Source: Clostridiaceae bacterium (lineage in GTDB: Bacteria; Bacillota; Clostridia; DSM-8532). Taken from it: a stretch of 64,000 bases of DNA. The notes beneath the pieces were generated by a model that worked only from the letters and a program-made list of their open reading frames with translations, searched no databases and had not been told where the DNA came from. The DNA lies in the NCBI GenBank assembly GCA_012521105.1, contig JAAYNA010000107.1, forward strand, positions 62,001 to 126,000. The letters run 5' to 3'. The translations under genes were made by a program, and so were the position numbers. Below, piece by piece: positions 9,095 through 18,221 of the stretch; the stretch's first letter is position 1; the number at the start of each line of letters is the position of its first letter.

Positions 9095-10114
9095 ATGAAG
9101 GAGCAGATTGAATCAATTGCCAGTGAAGCAATGGAAAAACTGGAAAATGTTCAGGACATGAAAAGTCTGGAGGAAATAAGGGTTTTATTTTTAGGAAAGA
9201 AAGGAAAACTCACAGGTATTTTAAAGGGAATGGGAGCTCTTTCTCCAGAAGAAAGGCCTGTTGTAGGTCAAATGGTTAATGAAGTAAGGAAGCAGGTAGA
9301 GGATAGTATACTGAAAAATAAAAACAGGCTTTTACAGAAAGAAAGAGAAGAGAAGATCGCGAAAGAAACCATTGACGTGACCATGCCGGGTACTTTACTG
9401 GCAAGAGGAAAAAAACATCCATTAACACAGGTTTTAGATGAAATTAAGGAAGTTTTCATAGGTATGGGATATGAAATTGCCGAAGGACCTGAGGTTGAGC
9501 TGGATTATTATAATTTTGAAGCCCTTAATATCCCTAAAAATCATCCTGCCAGGGATACTCAGGACTCATTTTACATTAATGAAAATGTTGTATTAAGAAC
9601 TCAAACATCGCCTGTTCAAATCAGGGTTATGGAAAACAAAAAACCCCCTATAAAAATCATATGCCCGGGCAGGGTATATCGTTCTGATCAGGTTGATGCA
9701 ACCCACTCTCCAATATTCCATCAGGTAGAAGGCCTTGTAGTAGATAAAGGAGTTACAATGGGTGATCTCATTGGAACTCTGCAGGTGTTTGCAAGAAGCC
9801 TTTTCGGAGAAGACACGAATATACGCCTGAGACCTCATCATTTCCCATTTACCGAACCAAGCGCTGAGGTGGATGTTTCATGCTGGGGATGCGGGGGAAA
9901 AGGCTGCAGGATTTGTAAAAACGAAGGCTGGATAGAAATACTGGGAGCGGGTATGGTGCATCCCAAGGTTCTTGAAATCTGCGGTATAGATCCGAAGGTA
10001 TACAGTGGTTTTGCTTTTGGGCTTGGTGTTGAAAGAACGGCAATGGGGCGCTTTAACATAGATGATATGAGGCTGTTATATGAGAATGACATGCGTTTCC
10101 TGAAACAGTTTTAG
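9095..10114 (+). CDS. pheS: Phenylalanine--tRNA ligase alpha subunit
   Basis: This is the 339-residue catalytic subunit of the (alpha-beta)2 PheRS, which charges tRNA-Phe in the cytoplasm. An N-terminal coiled coil (about residues 1-90) contacts tRNA, and the class II core follows. Motif 2 is visible in '[10 protein letters not shown]' near residue 210 and motif 3 in '[16 protein letters not shown]' near 310. A small cysteine cluster ('[12 protein letters not shown]', around residue 267) is a common insertion in the family. The start ATG follows AGGAGAGG. pheT begins 37 bases downstream, and both are governed by the upstream Phe T-box. Confidence 0.98.
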   Translation: MKEQIESIASEAMEKLENVQDMKSLEEIRVLFLGKKGKLTGILKGMGALSPEERPVVGQMVNEVRKQVEDSILKNKNRLLQKEREEKIAKETIDVTMPGTLLARGKKHPLTQVLDEIKEVFIGMGYEIAEGPEVELDYYNFEALNIPKNHPARDTQDSFYINENVVLRTQTSPVQIRVMENKKPPIKIICPGRVYRSDQVDATHSPIFHQVEGLVVDKGVTMGDLIGTLQVFARSLFGEDTNIRLRPHHFPFTEPSAEVDVSCWGCGGKGCRICKNEGWIEILGAGMVHPKVLEICGIDPKVYSGFAFGLGVERTAMGRFNIDDMRLLYENDMRFLKQF

Positions 10115-10151
10115 CGCTGAAATTATCATTAAAGATTGGAGTGATTTTGGA

Positions 10152-12530
10152 ATGAAAGCACCTATTTCCTGGTTAAAGGATTATGTAAATATAAATGTAG
10201 ACATAGAAAAGCTTGCCGAGCTGTTAACTCTTTCGGGCAGTAAGGTAGAGGCCGTTGAAGACCTGGGAAAGTCTATTGAAAATGTAGTTGTAGGCAAAAT
10301 AGTCTCAATGGATAAGCATCCAAATGCAGATAAGCTGAAGGTTGCTCAGGTTGATGTAGGAAAAGAAGTTATTCAGGTTGTTACAGGCGCTCCTAATGTT
10401 CAGGTAGGAGACTATATACCCGTTGCCCTTGTGGGGGCACATCTTCCGGGAGGAAAGATTAAAGCGTCAAAATTAAGAGGTGTTGAGTCCTATGGAATGA
10501 TGTGTTCAATAGAAGAACTCAATTTAACCAGTGATTATTTGCCCGATGCACCCGAAAACGGGGTATATGTATTTCGCAATAAACCTGAAGTGGGCAGAGA
10601 TGTTAAAGAAGTATTAGGGCTTGAACCTGTTATTGAATTCGAAATAACATCAAACAGACCCGATTGCTTCAGTATTATTGGATTGGCACGGGAAGCTTCT
10701 GTAACATTATCCACCGATTTTAAAAAACCTGAAATTACTGTAAAAGAAGAAGGTAAAGGAAAGGCTTCGGATCATGCTTCGGTAGTGATCAAAAATCCTG
10801 AGCTTTGCAGCCGTTATGCTGCAAGAGTTGTTACAGATGTTAAAATTGAACCGTCCCCCGAATGGATGCAAAGACGCCTTGCAGCAGCGGGTATGAGACC
10901 TATTAATAATATAGTTGACATAACAAACTATGTAATGCTTGAGATGGGACAGCCAATGCATGCATTTGACCTGGAATGTGTGGACGGAGGGAATATAATT
11001 GTCAGAACAGCAAGGGACGACGAAGTAATTACAACGCTTGACGGGCAAAAGCGCCAGCTTGATTCTTCAATGCTTGTGATAGCAGATGAAAATAAACCCG
11101 TAGCAATTGCTGGAGTTATGGGCGGTGAGAATTCTGAAGTGACATCCGGAACCAGAATGATTTTACTTGAGTCGGCCAACTTCAATGGAACTTCTGTAAG
11201 ACTTACAGGTAAAAAAGTTGGAATACGGAGCGAAGCCTCGAATCGTTTCGAGAAGGGGTTGGATGTTGAAAATGTTATACCGGCTCTTAACCGTTGTGCA
11301 CAACTGATTGAAGAATTGGGAGCCGGAAAGGTTGTTCCCGGAATTGTTGATTGCTATCCGGTTAAATCTGAAACCGTTGAAATTGAACTGAATGATAAAG
11401 AGATAAACAATTTGCTTGGCACTGATATCAAAAGGGAATGGATGTTAGATCTGTTTGAAAAACTTGAGTTTGGTGTGGACAGAGATTCGGGAATATTAAC
11501 TGTTCCGTCTTTTCGTGCCGATGTCCGCGTCCAGGCTGATTTGGCTGAAGAAGTGGCCCGCTTTTATGATTATAATAATATTAAACCAACCCTTTTGTCA
11601 GGAAAGTCTTCAACTCTCGGAAGAAAGACCTACAGCCAGAAGATGGAAGATTTGATTATACAGCAGATGCTCTCCTTTGGCCTGTATGAAACCTATACAT
11701 TTTCATTCACAAGTCCGAAGGTCTGGGATAAAATGAGACTGCCAAAGGAGCACGAACTTAGAAATGCTGTTGTTATAACGAATCCCCTGGGTGAAGATTT
11801 CAGTATTATGAGAACAACTACCATTCCCGAAATGCTTGGTGTATTGAAAACAAATTATAACAGAAAAGTTGAGGATGGTCGTTTCTTTGAAATATCATAT
11901 GTGTACAGACCGATAGAAGGCCAGATGCTACCTGAGGAAAGGAAAGTGCTGACAATCGGGCTTTACGGAAATACCGACTTTTATTACCTGAAAGGAATAA
12001 TTGAGCAGTTGTTTGCTCAAATGAATATTAAAGACGCAGATTTTTCACCCGAAAAAAATCATCCTGCCTACCACCCGGGCAGATGTGCAAGGGTTACAAT
12101 TGGTAATACAGCAACAGGTTATATAGGAGAAATACACCCAGAGGTTGCCGATAATTTTGAATGCCCGGCCAGAACTTATATTGCTGTGCTGGATATAAAG
12201 ACAATGATTGAGAATTCAAACATGACAAAAGAATATAAAGGCCTTCCGAAATATCCGGCAATAGTAAGGGATATAGCATTAGTAGTTAAAAACGAGATTC
12301 CCGTAAAGGATATTGAAGCGGTGATCAGACAGTTTGGAGATACCATTCTTGAGGAAATAAAACTTTTTGATGTATATAAGGGCGAACAGGTACCTGAGGG
12401 TATGAAGAGTGTAGCCTACACTTTAACATTCCGTTCACCCGATAAGACACTTACCGATGATGAAGTAAACAGGGTAATGGAAAATATACTTAATGGGCTT
12501 AAAACAGACTTGAATGCAACATTAAGGTAA
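10152..12530 (+). CDS. pheT: Phenylalanine--tRNA ligase beta subunit
   Basis: The 792-residue beta subunit has the standard bacterial order. An EMAP-II/YtpR-like tRNA-binding domain spans about residues 40-150, followed by B3/B4 editing domain (about 210-380), B5 DNA-binding-like domain (about 400-475), a catalytically inactive class II core (about 485-690) and a C-terminal ferredoxin-fold anticodon-binding domain (about 700-792, 'YKGLPKYPAIVRDIALVVKNE' onward). The editing domain clears Tyr mischarged onto tRNA-Phe. It is cotranscribed with pheS and ends at a strong terminator. Confidence 0.98.
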   Translation: MKAPISWLKDYVNINVDIEKLAELLTLSGSKVEAVEDLGKSIENVVVGKIVSMDKHPNADKLKVAQVDVGKEVIQVVTGAPNVQVGDYIPVALVGAHLPGGKIKASKLRGVESYGMMCSIEELNLTSDYLPDAPENGVYVFRNKPEVGRDVKEVLGLEPVIEFEITSNRPDCFSIIGLAREASVTLSTDFKKPEITVKEEGKGKASDHASVVIKNPELCSRYAARVVTDVKIEPSPEWMQRRLAAAGMRPINNIVDITNYVMLEMGQPMHAFDLECVDGGNIIVRTARDDEVITTLDGQKRQLDSSMLVIADENKPVAIAGVMGGENSEVTSGTRMILLESANFNGTSVRLTGKKVGIRSEASNRFEKGLDVENVIPALNRCAQLIEELGAGKVVPGIVDCYPVKSETVEIELNDKEINNLLGTDIKREWMLDLFEKLEFGVDRDSGILTVPSFRADVRVQADLAEEVARFYDYNNIKPTLLSGKSSTLGRKTYSQKMEDLIIQQMLSFGLYETYTFSFTSPKVWDKMRLPKEHELRNAVVITNPLGEDFSIMRTTTIPEMLGVLKTNYNRKVEDGRFFEISYVYRPIEGQMLPEERKVLTIGLYGNTDFYYLKGIIEQLFAQMNIKDADFSPEKNHPAYHPGRCARVTIGNTATGYIGEIHPEVADNFECPARTYIAVLDIKTMIENSNMTKEYKGLPKYPAIVRDIALVVKNEIPVKDIEAVIRQFGDTILEEIKLFDVYKGEQVPEGMKSVAYTLTFRSPDKTLTDDEVNRVMENILNGLKTDLNATLR

Positions 12531-12551
12531 TATTGATATTAATTTAATCAG

Positions 12552-12584
12552 AAAGCGGAGGTATTAGTTATTACCTCCGCTTTT
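12552..12584 (+). terminator. Terminator of the pheST operon
   Basis: Twelve-base inverted repeat AAAGCGGAGGTA (12552-12563) and TACCTCCGCTTT (12572-12583) running into a short T-run. Its A-rich 5' arm may also help stop leftward tmcAL transcripts. Confidence 0.85.
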
Positions 12585-12743
12585 GGCATTTCACATCAAA
12601 ACAGCGGCCTGTATCCCCACCAGGTATCCTTAGCCTAATGGGCTAAAAATGCTTTATTAATTTAACATGTTATTTAAAGGGATGGCAGTACCTGTTTCCT
12701 TTAACAGCAGGACTAAACTGATTGAAATAGTGTGTTGAAGCTG

Positions 12744-13997
12744 TTAATCAAATTCTTCTGTTGTTTTAATAACAGGCATTGTGAAGTCCTGATCTCCAAC
12801 TCTTTGGCTATTATCAGGAAAGGCTAATACATATGAATTGGTTGCTTTTATATCATATTCAAACATTACTTTAGACAAGCCCGATAATTGATTTCTGTAG
12901 TTTGACACTTTTACAATTAAAGGAAGCTTGGCTTCTTTCTGAATTCTTGCAAGTAATTCACGCCCCTTGTTGTTAAATCCAAGTACCCGCAAATAACCGC
13001 AGTTTTCGTCATTCACAAAATTTCTAAGCTGGTCTTTTGTAATACCCCACAATAAATTTGATGTAATTCTCTTTACACGGGTGGAAGGATACCTGCTTGT
13101 TGATACTTTTTCAACTAGTTCGCCAAGCGTACCTGCCTGCAGAGCACAGGAAATGAGCCTGTTTTCAAGTCCTTCGGTAACATCCGGAATCTGCCTCAGC
13201 ATGTCCGGATCTATCAGTCGCAGTTTATGCAGTATAATTTCCGAAAAGGCATCAGCAAAAACAGGCCCCCTTTGTTTCTTTAACTCGTTTTTTATCAGGT
13301 CAACAGTAAAACCCGGAAGATTATTTGATAAAACAGGATCGGTTATTAATCCTCCATTTTGTAAAAATTTCCTGATGGCAGTGGCACTTGAAAAAGATGA
13401 AGAAATTTCAGCGCTCAGATACGAAGCCCCCATCCTTTTTACAGTTACAGGCTGCATACTGCTTTTTAAACTTTTCAGAGCCTTAAGGTATTCTATGGCA
13501 AGAATATTGTTAGACTTAGACAATATATTTTCCGGCAATTCACGAAGAATTGCGTGTAGAGCTTTCTCACGGGATGAGGGGAAAGAATGGCCTTCATTTA
13601 AATATTTCCTTAGAAGTTCCTTATATTCCAAAGGCTCATCGTACAATACCGATGCTATTCTCCATAGTGAGCCAAGTTCACCCTGCTCACTGCCAAAACT
13701 TAAAAAATCCACAATGCCGGTATTGTGAAGTGTACGCACAGCTCCGTATGCAAACAATTCTGCTGATGCGCAAGCAAAAACAACGGGCAGCTCCAGCACC
13801 AGATCTATCCCTGCATTAAGTGCCATTCTTGTTCTGGCCCATTTGTCAACAATAGAAGGCTCACCACGTTGAACAAAGTTTCCACTCATTACACAAACAG
13901 TATGAGTTGCTCCTGTTTTTTCAACCGAAGCCCGGATATGGTAGATATGTCCTGAATGCAGCGGATTGTACTCCGAAACTATTCCAAGAACCTTCAT
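12744..13997 (-). CDS. tmcAL: tRNA(Met) cytidine acetate ligase TmcAL
   Basis: The 417-residue protein starts with 'GIVSEYNPLHSGH', the HIGH-like nucleotidyltransferase signature of the TmcAL (YlbM) family. Family knowledge: TmcAL uses acetate and ATP to make N4-acetylcytidine at the wobble position of elongator tRNA-Met, via an acetyl-adenylate. The conserved 'SGNFVQRGEPSIVDKWARTRMAL' and 'LPVVFACASAE' stretches follow. The length is typical. The gene is a single leftward unit between two rightward units. It is cytoplasmic and has no unusual features. Confidence 0.95.
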   Translation of the reverse strand: MKVLGIVSEYNPLHSGHIYHIRASVEKTGATHTVCVMSGNFVQRGEPSIVDKWARTRMALNAGIDLVLELPVVFACASAELFAYGAVRTLHNTGIVDFLSFGSEQGELGSLWRIASVLYDEPLEYKELLRKYLNEGHSFPSSREKALHAILRELPENILSKSNNILAIEYLKALKSLKSSMQPVTVKRMGASYLSAEISSSFSSATAIRKFLQNGGLITDPVLSNNLPGFTVDLIKNELKKQRGPVFADAFSEIILHKLRLIDPDMLRQIPDVTEGLENRLISCALQAGTLGELVEKVSTSRYPSTRVKRITSNLLWGITKDQLRNFVNDENCGYLRVLGFNNKGRELLARIQKEAKLPLIVKVSNYRNQLSGLSKVMFEYDIKATNSYVLAFPDNSQRVGDQDFTMPVIKTTEEFD

Positions 13998-14121
13998 AAT
14001 TCAGCCTCTAAAAACATTGATTTATTGATGTATTACTGAGTACCTGAAGTTTTTTTCGGTGGGGAGAAATCCCTGTACTAATTATAAATGCTAAAGGCAA
14101 GAATAACAAGGGAGGTATATA

Positions 14122-15135
14122 ATGACAGAGAGGCTGGCAGAAGTAATTCGAAATGGATTGGTAGAAAGTATTCACCACGGCAATATTGCAGTAGTTAACA
14201 CCGAAGGGCAACTTATCAGTTACTTAGGGAATCCTGAACAAATTTGTTATTTTCGCTCATCAGGAAAACCATTTATTTTATTGTCCCACCTGAAAAAGAA
14301 AATTAACGAGCGTTTTGGATTAACTATGCAGGAATTGGCCATTATGGCTTCATCCCACAGCGGCGGCACTAAACATGTGCAAACTCTTCTATCAATTGCA
14401 AAAAAGCTTGAAGTAGAAGAAAGTGATATTACCTGCGGGATAAGGGAACCCTATGGTTTAAACGAGAAATTTGAGCTATATGGTACGGGAAAAAAACCTG
14501 CGCAGTGGCATAACAACTGTTCGGGAAAACATCTTGGCAATATTGCAGCCTGTAAGGCTATGGGGTGGTCTATTGAAAATTATTCAGACTTTGACCACCC
14601 TGTACAGCAGGATATACTTGAAACAATATCTGAATTTAGTGGCTATCCTAAAGAGAAAATTTATATAGGAGTGGACGGGTGTGGTATTCCTGTTTTCGGG
14701 GTTCCGCTGAAAAACATGGCCCTTGCATATGCCAGGATTTTTGATACCGGATTTTTAAACGGGGAATATAAGGATGAGCAGGAACTTCTGTATGATGCAG
14801 TAAAGAAACACCCGGACATGATTGCAGGAGATGGCAGAATAGACACAGAATTAATCAGGGCAACATCTGGTGATCATTTCGGTAAAATGGGGTCAGATGG
14901 TGTATTCTGTGTTCACGTTCATTCAAAAGGTCTTGGTATAAGTATTAAAATTCAGGATGGGGGAGTAAGGGCTGTTGATCCGGTTGTTATTGAAACATTA
15001 AAACAACTGGGTACATTATCTGATGAAGTATTGGGGAAACTTAGAAAATTTCATTATCCACCTGTCAAAACATGGGGAGGAGAGACAGTAGGGGTTATAC
15101 ACCCTGTTTTTATACTTATGGATAACTTAAAATAA
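14122..15135 (+). CDS. Asparaginase (L-asparaginase II / Rhizobium-type family)
   Basis: The 337-residue protein matches the COG4448-type asparaginases. Visible conserved blocks are 'RSSGKPF' (about residue 50), 'SSHSGG' (about 78), 'HNNCSGKH' (about 133-140), 'DGCGIPVFGVPL' (about 190) and 'GDGRIDTELI' (about 235). Family knowledge: these enzymes are unrelated to EcAII-type asparaginases and hydrolyse L-Asn to Asp and ammonia, with conserved cysteine and lysine residues at the active site. There is no signal peptide. The ATG follows GGGAGG at a normal distance. It appears monocistronic. Confidence 0.9.
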   Translation: MTERLAEVIRNGLVESIHHGNIAVVNTEGQLISYLGNPEQICYFRSSGKPFILLSHLKKKINERFGLTMQELAIMASSHSGGTKHVQTLLSIAKKLEVEESDITCGIREPYGLNEKFELYGTGKKPAQWHNNCSGKHLGNIAACKAMGWSIENYSDFDHPVQQDILETISEFSGYPKEKIYIGVDGCGIPVFGVPLKNMALAYARIFDTGFLNGEYKDEQELLYDAVKKHPDMIAGDGRIDTELIRATSGDHFGKMGSDGVFCVHVHSKGLGISIKIQDGGVRAVDPVVIETLKQLGTLSDEVLGKLRKFHYPPVKTWGGETVGVIHPVFILMDNLK

Positions 15136-15822
15136 TTCCAAACAGTTTTTATTGTTAAATGGCCATTTCTCAAAGTATTTCCACCATAATAAATAATGCA
15201 AATTTTATAATACTGTATTTTTGCCCAGTATAAGCTTGCCATGAAATCACATGTGGTGATGAGCCTTTATCGTAAATAGTTAAGATAAATTGTTTTGAGA
15301 TAATTATATGTTGACGCTGATATATGTTAACTATATAATAATATGTAAGTATATTACAATTGGCAAAAACCGACATTATGGTGGAGACAGAGCTTAATTG
15401 CTTCAAGCTCTTTTCTCATACAGTCGGAATAATCATGTTCCAGGAAAGGTTTGTCCACGGACTGGCATTCGATTTCAGGAGCCAGTTCAGTAACTTTACA
15501 AGGGTTGACTCATTTTTGGAATGGTCTGAAATAAAGAACTGCCAAAAGAATAACAAACCCACCAAACAGGATAACCCATATTCACCGAAACTGCTGAAAT
15601 GTTTTTGTGAAGCAGCGCATATGGCTGAAATAAATGAATCAACTCATCATGGCTGATATATTAAAAATAGAAAGCAAACCGGCACATTTACACGCGGGTG
15701 CTTATCTCATATCCAAATATTCCCCAAAATGCAAAATAATAAAACAATATTATACATATTTTCTACAATTTGGGGTAATTCTGTAAGTTGCAATTTTTTT
15801 AAAAAAATTTTTAAAAATACTC
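15136..15822. other. Gene-free region, possibly with a decayed minus-strand coding remnant
   Basis: No intact gene is visible. The forward 98-codon frame at 15360-15656 has no ribosome binding site and an unlikely composition. On the minus strand, two protein-like stretches lie in different frames. One has a hydrophobic helix ('GLSCLVGLLFFWQFFIS', roughly 15525-15580). The other is a polar tail ('SDCMRKELEAIKLCLHHNV', roughly 15365-15425). They are separated by a frame change and lack a start, which suggests a frameshifted fragment of a small membrane protein. The evidence is weak. Confidence 0.3.
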
Positions 15823-15851
15823 TTGACTGATGCTAATTTCCATAGTAATAT
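15823..15851 (+). promoter_or_regulatory. Sigma-A promoter of the leuA T-box transcript
   Basis: TTGACT (15823-15828), 17-base spacer, TAATAT (15846-15851). It lies immediately upstream of the T-box leader. Confidence 0.75.
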
Positions 15852-15857
15852 ATCATC

Positions 15858-16227
15858 AAATATCTAAAAACTGTGAAGGGGAATAGTAGATACCCGGAAC
15901 CTTTCAGAGAGCTGTTGGCTGGTGTGAAACAGCAGGGGAATGGTATTGAACTGGCCCTGGAGTTGCCGTCTGAAATCTATAGTAGGACCGGACGAAAGCC
16001 CATCGTTATCAGGGCAGGATATCGGTACGATTGACCTGTATCTGGATTGAAAAAGAGTGGTTTATTAATCCTTCGTCTCTTTTGGCGAAGGTTTTTTTGT
16101 AGAATCAGTCATAGCATCAGGGAAGATCTATCGGTATCTGAATGAGTGTATTCCGAAAGGAATAAAAAAGAGTGGTACCGCGGAACAACCTTCCGTCTCT
16201 TTAGCAGAAGAGGCGGAAGGTTTTTTA
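15858..16227 (+). ncRNA. T-box riboswitch, leucine-specific, with two terminators, upstream of leuA
   Basis: Stem I lies at about 15870-15980 and includes AGTAG and 'GAACTGG', giving CTG (Leu, 15951-15953) as the probable specifier. The distal part exists twice. Copy 1 (about 16008-16098) has AGAGTGG but lacks ACCGCG and ends in terminator CCTTCG/CGAAGG plus seven T (16070-16098). Copy 2 (about 16116-16227) has the canonical AGTGGTACCGCGG (16171-16183) and the terminator at 16187-16227. Both copies begin with ATCAGGG followed shortly by TATCGGTA, so a tandem duplication is visible in the sequence. Leu control fits the downstream leuA. Confidence 0.93.
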
Positions 16228-16271
16228 TTATAAAACAAATTCATTAAGATTATATAAAGGAGGTCACTAAA

Positions 16272-17927
16272 ATGAACTGGAAAAAATACAAAAAACATCC
16301 ACAATTTATTCTGGAAGACAGGACATGGCCCAATAACACAATTGATAAAGCCCCCATATGGTGCAGCGTTGACTTAAGAGACGGCAATCAGGCACTGCCC
16401 GTCCCGATGAGTGTTGAGAAAAAACTAAGGATGTTCAACCTTCTGAAAAAGATAGGATTTAAGGAAATAGAAGTAGCTTTCCCGTCAGCTTCGAATACCG
16501 ACTTCCGCTTTGTTCGCAGAATTATTGAAGGCTTTTTGAACGATGATATCACTATACAGGTTTTAACGCAATCAAGAGAACATTTGATTAGAAGAACATT
16601 TGAGTCACTTGAAGGAGCAAAGCAGGCAATAGTACATTTGTACAACTCGACTTCAGAACAACAGCGCCGTATTGTTTTTAAGAAGGATAAACCTGAAATT
16701 ATAGATATTGCTGTCGAAGGGACAAAGCTGATAAAACAGTTAAGCCAAAACTGTGATACCGATATCCGCTTTGAATATTCACCTGAAAGCTTTACCGGTA
16801 CCGAAATGGACTTTGCCCTCGAAATATGTGAAAGGGTATTGGACATATGGCAGCCAACCCCGGAGAAGAAAGCTATAATTAACCTTCCTGCAACCGTTGA
16901 GATGACTACTCCAAATGTATATGCAGATCAAATTGAATGGTTCTGCAGAAATATCAGCTGCAGAGATAGCGTTATAATAAGTGTGCATACCCACAACGAT
17001 CGGGGAACCGGAGTGGCTGCAACAGAGCTGGCCATGCTTGCTGGTGCCGATCGGGTGGAAGGCACCCTTTTTGGAAATGGTGAAAGAACCGGAAACCTTG
17101 ATATAATAACAGTGGCGCTAAACCTCTTTTCCCAGGGAATTGATCCCGAACTTGATATTTCGGACATAAACTCAATAATAAAAACCTATGAGGAATGCAC
17201 CGATCTGAAAGTACATGAAAGACACCCTTATGCCGGGCAACTGGTCTTTACTGCCTTTTCAGGCTCTCACCAGGATGCAATTAATAAAGGTTTCAGATAT
17301 TTAAGGGAACAAAAACCCGAATACTGGGATGTACCGTACCTTCCAATAGATCCGACAGATATAGGAAGGCAATACGAAGCCATTATCCGCATAAACAGCC
17401 AATCAGGTAAAGGTGGAGTGGCGTTTATTATGGAGCATGAATTTGGATATATACTTCCAAAAGAGATGCATCCTGAATTTGGAGTAATGATCAAACAGAA
17501 ATCTGATGAAACAGGCAGGGAACTGTCACCTGATGAAATTATGGATGTATTCAGAGAAAATTATTTAAACGCTACCGGTCCCTACAAACTGGTAGATTAC
17601 CGGATTGAAAGCAGAAGCGAATCGGTAACAATAAGTGCACGAATATACAAAAATAATGAATTACTTGAGATATCAGGAAAAGGAAACGGACCCATTTCTG
17701 CATTCTTTGATGCACTGAAAGGTGCCAGTGCTTCGAAATATCGTTTTGAAGCCTATTCCGAGCATGCTCTTTCGAGTGGTGCAGATGCTGAAGCCGTAGC
17801 TTACATACAACTGGCTAACGGTGGAGGAAAAAGCGTTTTTGGAGTAGGAAAGGACAGAAATACTACCACTGCATCCTTTGAGGCGATAATTTGTGCACTG
17901 AACAGGGCTGTTGCCGGGAATAATTAA
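16272..17927 (+). CDS. leuA: 2-isopropylmalate synthase (long, type 2 form)
   Basis: The 551-residue protein catalyses the first committed step of leucine synthesis, joining acetyl-CoA and 2-oxoisovalerate. The DRE-TIM metallolyase barrel begins with 'WCSVDLRDGNQAL' (about residues 29-41; the R-D pair is catalytic) and carries the metal-binding 'HTHNDRGTGVAATELAMLAGADRVEGTLFGNGERTGN' region as two short motifs near residues 240-275. The C-terminal ~120 residues are the LeuA regulatory domain that binds leucine. The N-terminus resembles the LeuA of actinobacteria and yeast rather than the E. coli form. The start follows AAAGGAGG. No other leu genes follow within the window; a terminator closes the unit. 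Confidence 0.96.
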   Translation: MNWKKYKKHPQFILEDRTWPNNTIDKAPIWCSVDLRDGNQALPVPMSVEKKLRMFNLLKKIGFKEIEVAFPSASNTDFRFVRRIIEGFLNDDITIQVLTQSREHLIRRTFESLEGAKQAIVHLYNSTSEQQRRIVFKKDKPEIIDIAVEGTKLIKQLSQNCDTDIRFEYSPESFTGTEMDFALEICERVLDIWQPTPEKKAIINLPATVEMTTPNVYADQIEWFCRNISCRDSVIISVHTHNDRGTGVAATELAMLAGADRVEGTLFGNGERTGNLDIITVALNLFSQGIDPELDISDINSIIKTYEECTDLKVHERHPYAGQLVFTAFSGSHQDAINKGFRYLREQKPEYWDVPYLPIDPTDIGRQYEAIIRINSQSGKGGVAFIMEHEFGYILPKEMHPEFGVMIKQKSDETGRELSPDEIMDVFRENYLNATGPYKLVDYRIESRSESVTISARIYKNNELLEISGKGNGPISAFFDALKGASASKYRFEAYSEHALSSGADAEAVAYIQLANGGGKSVFGVGKDRNTTTASFEAIICALNRAVAGNN

Positions 17928-17934
17928 TCAATTT

Positions 17935-17970
17935 GGCTGATGCTGCAAAAAAGCATCAGCCTGCTTTTTT
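17935..17970 (+). terminator. Terminator of leuA
   Basis: GGCTGATGCT (17935-17944) pairs with AGCATCAGCC (17952-17961), followed by a T-run at 17965-17970. Confidence 0.92.
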
Positions 17971-18221
17971 ATAATACTGCTGATGTATTTCATTTTTCTA
18001 CACACTAATTTCCCGATTCCATTAATAAGGATTTTGCTTTCTGATAATCAGGCTGGACGAAAATTTACAGTTTGTTTGTTTTATAAACTGCCTGTTGTCA
18101 TGCTCGACATTTATTATATAACATTATCGGCCGGCATTTTTCAGCGTTCCTTTTCTACAATAATTGATAAAATACCTCAACCGGGATATAATATTGGTAT
18201 TCTAAATCGGGGGTTTTTGTC

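Noticed and set aside
12630-12703. Small hairpins between pheT and tmcAL as leftward terminators
   Set aside because: TTAGCC/GGCTAA and TTAAAGG/CCTTTAA stems lack a T-run on the minus strand.
15360-15656. Forward 98-codon open frame before leuA
   Set aside because: No ribosome binding site and implausible amino-acid pattern; the region reads better as non-coding or as a decayed minus-strand gene.
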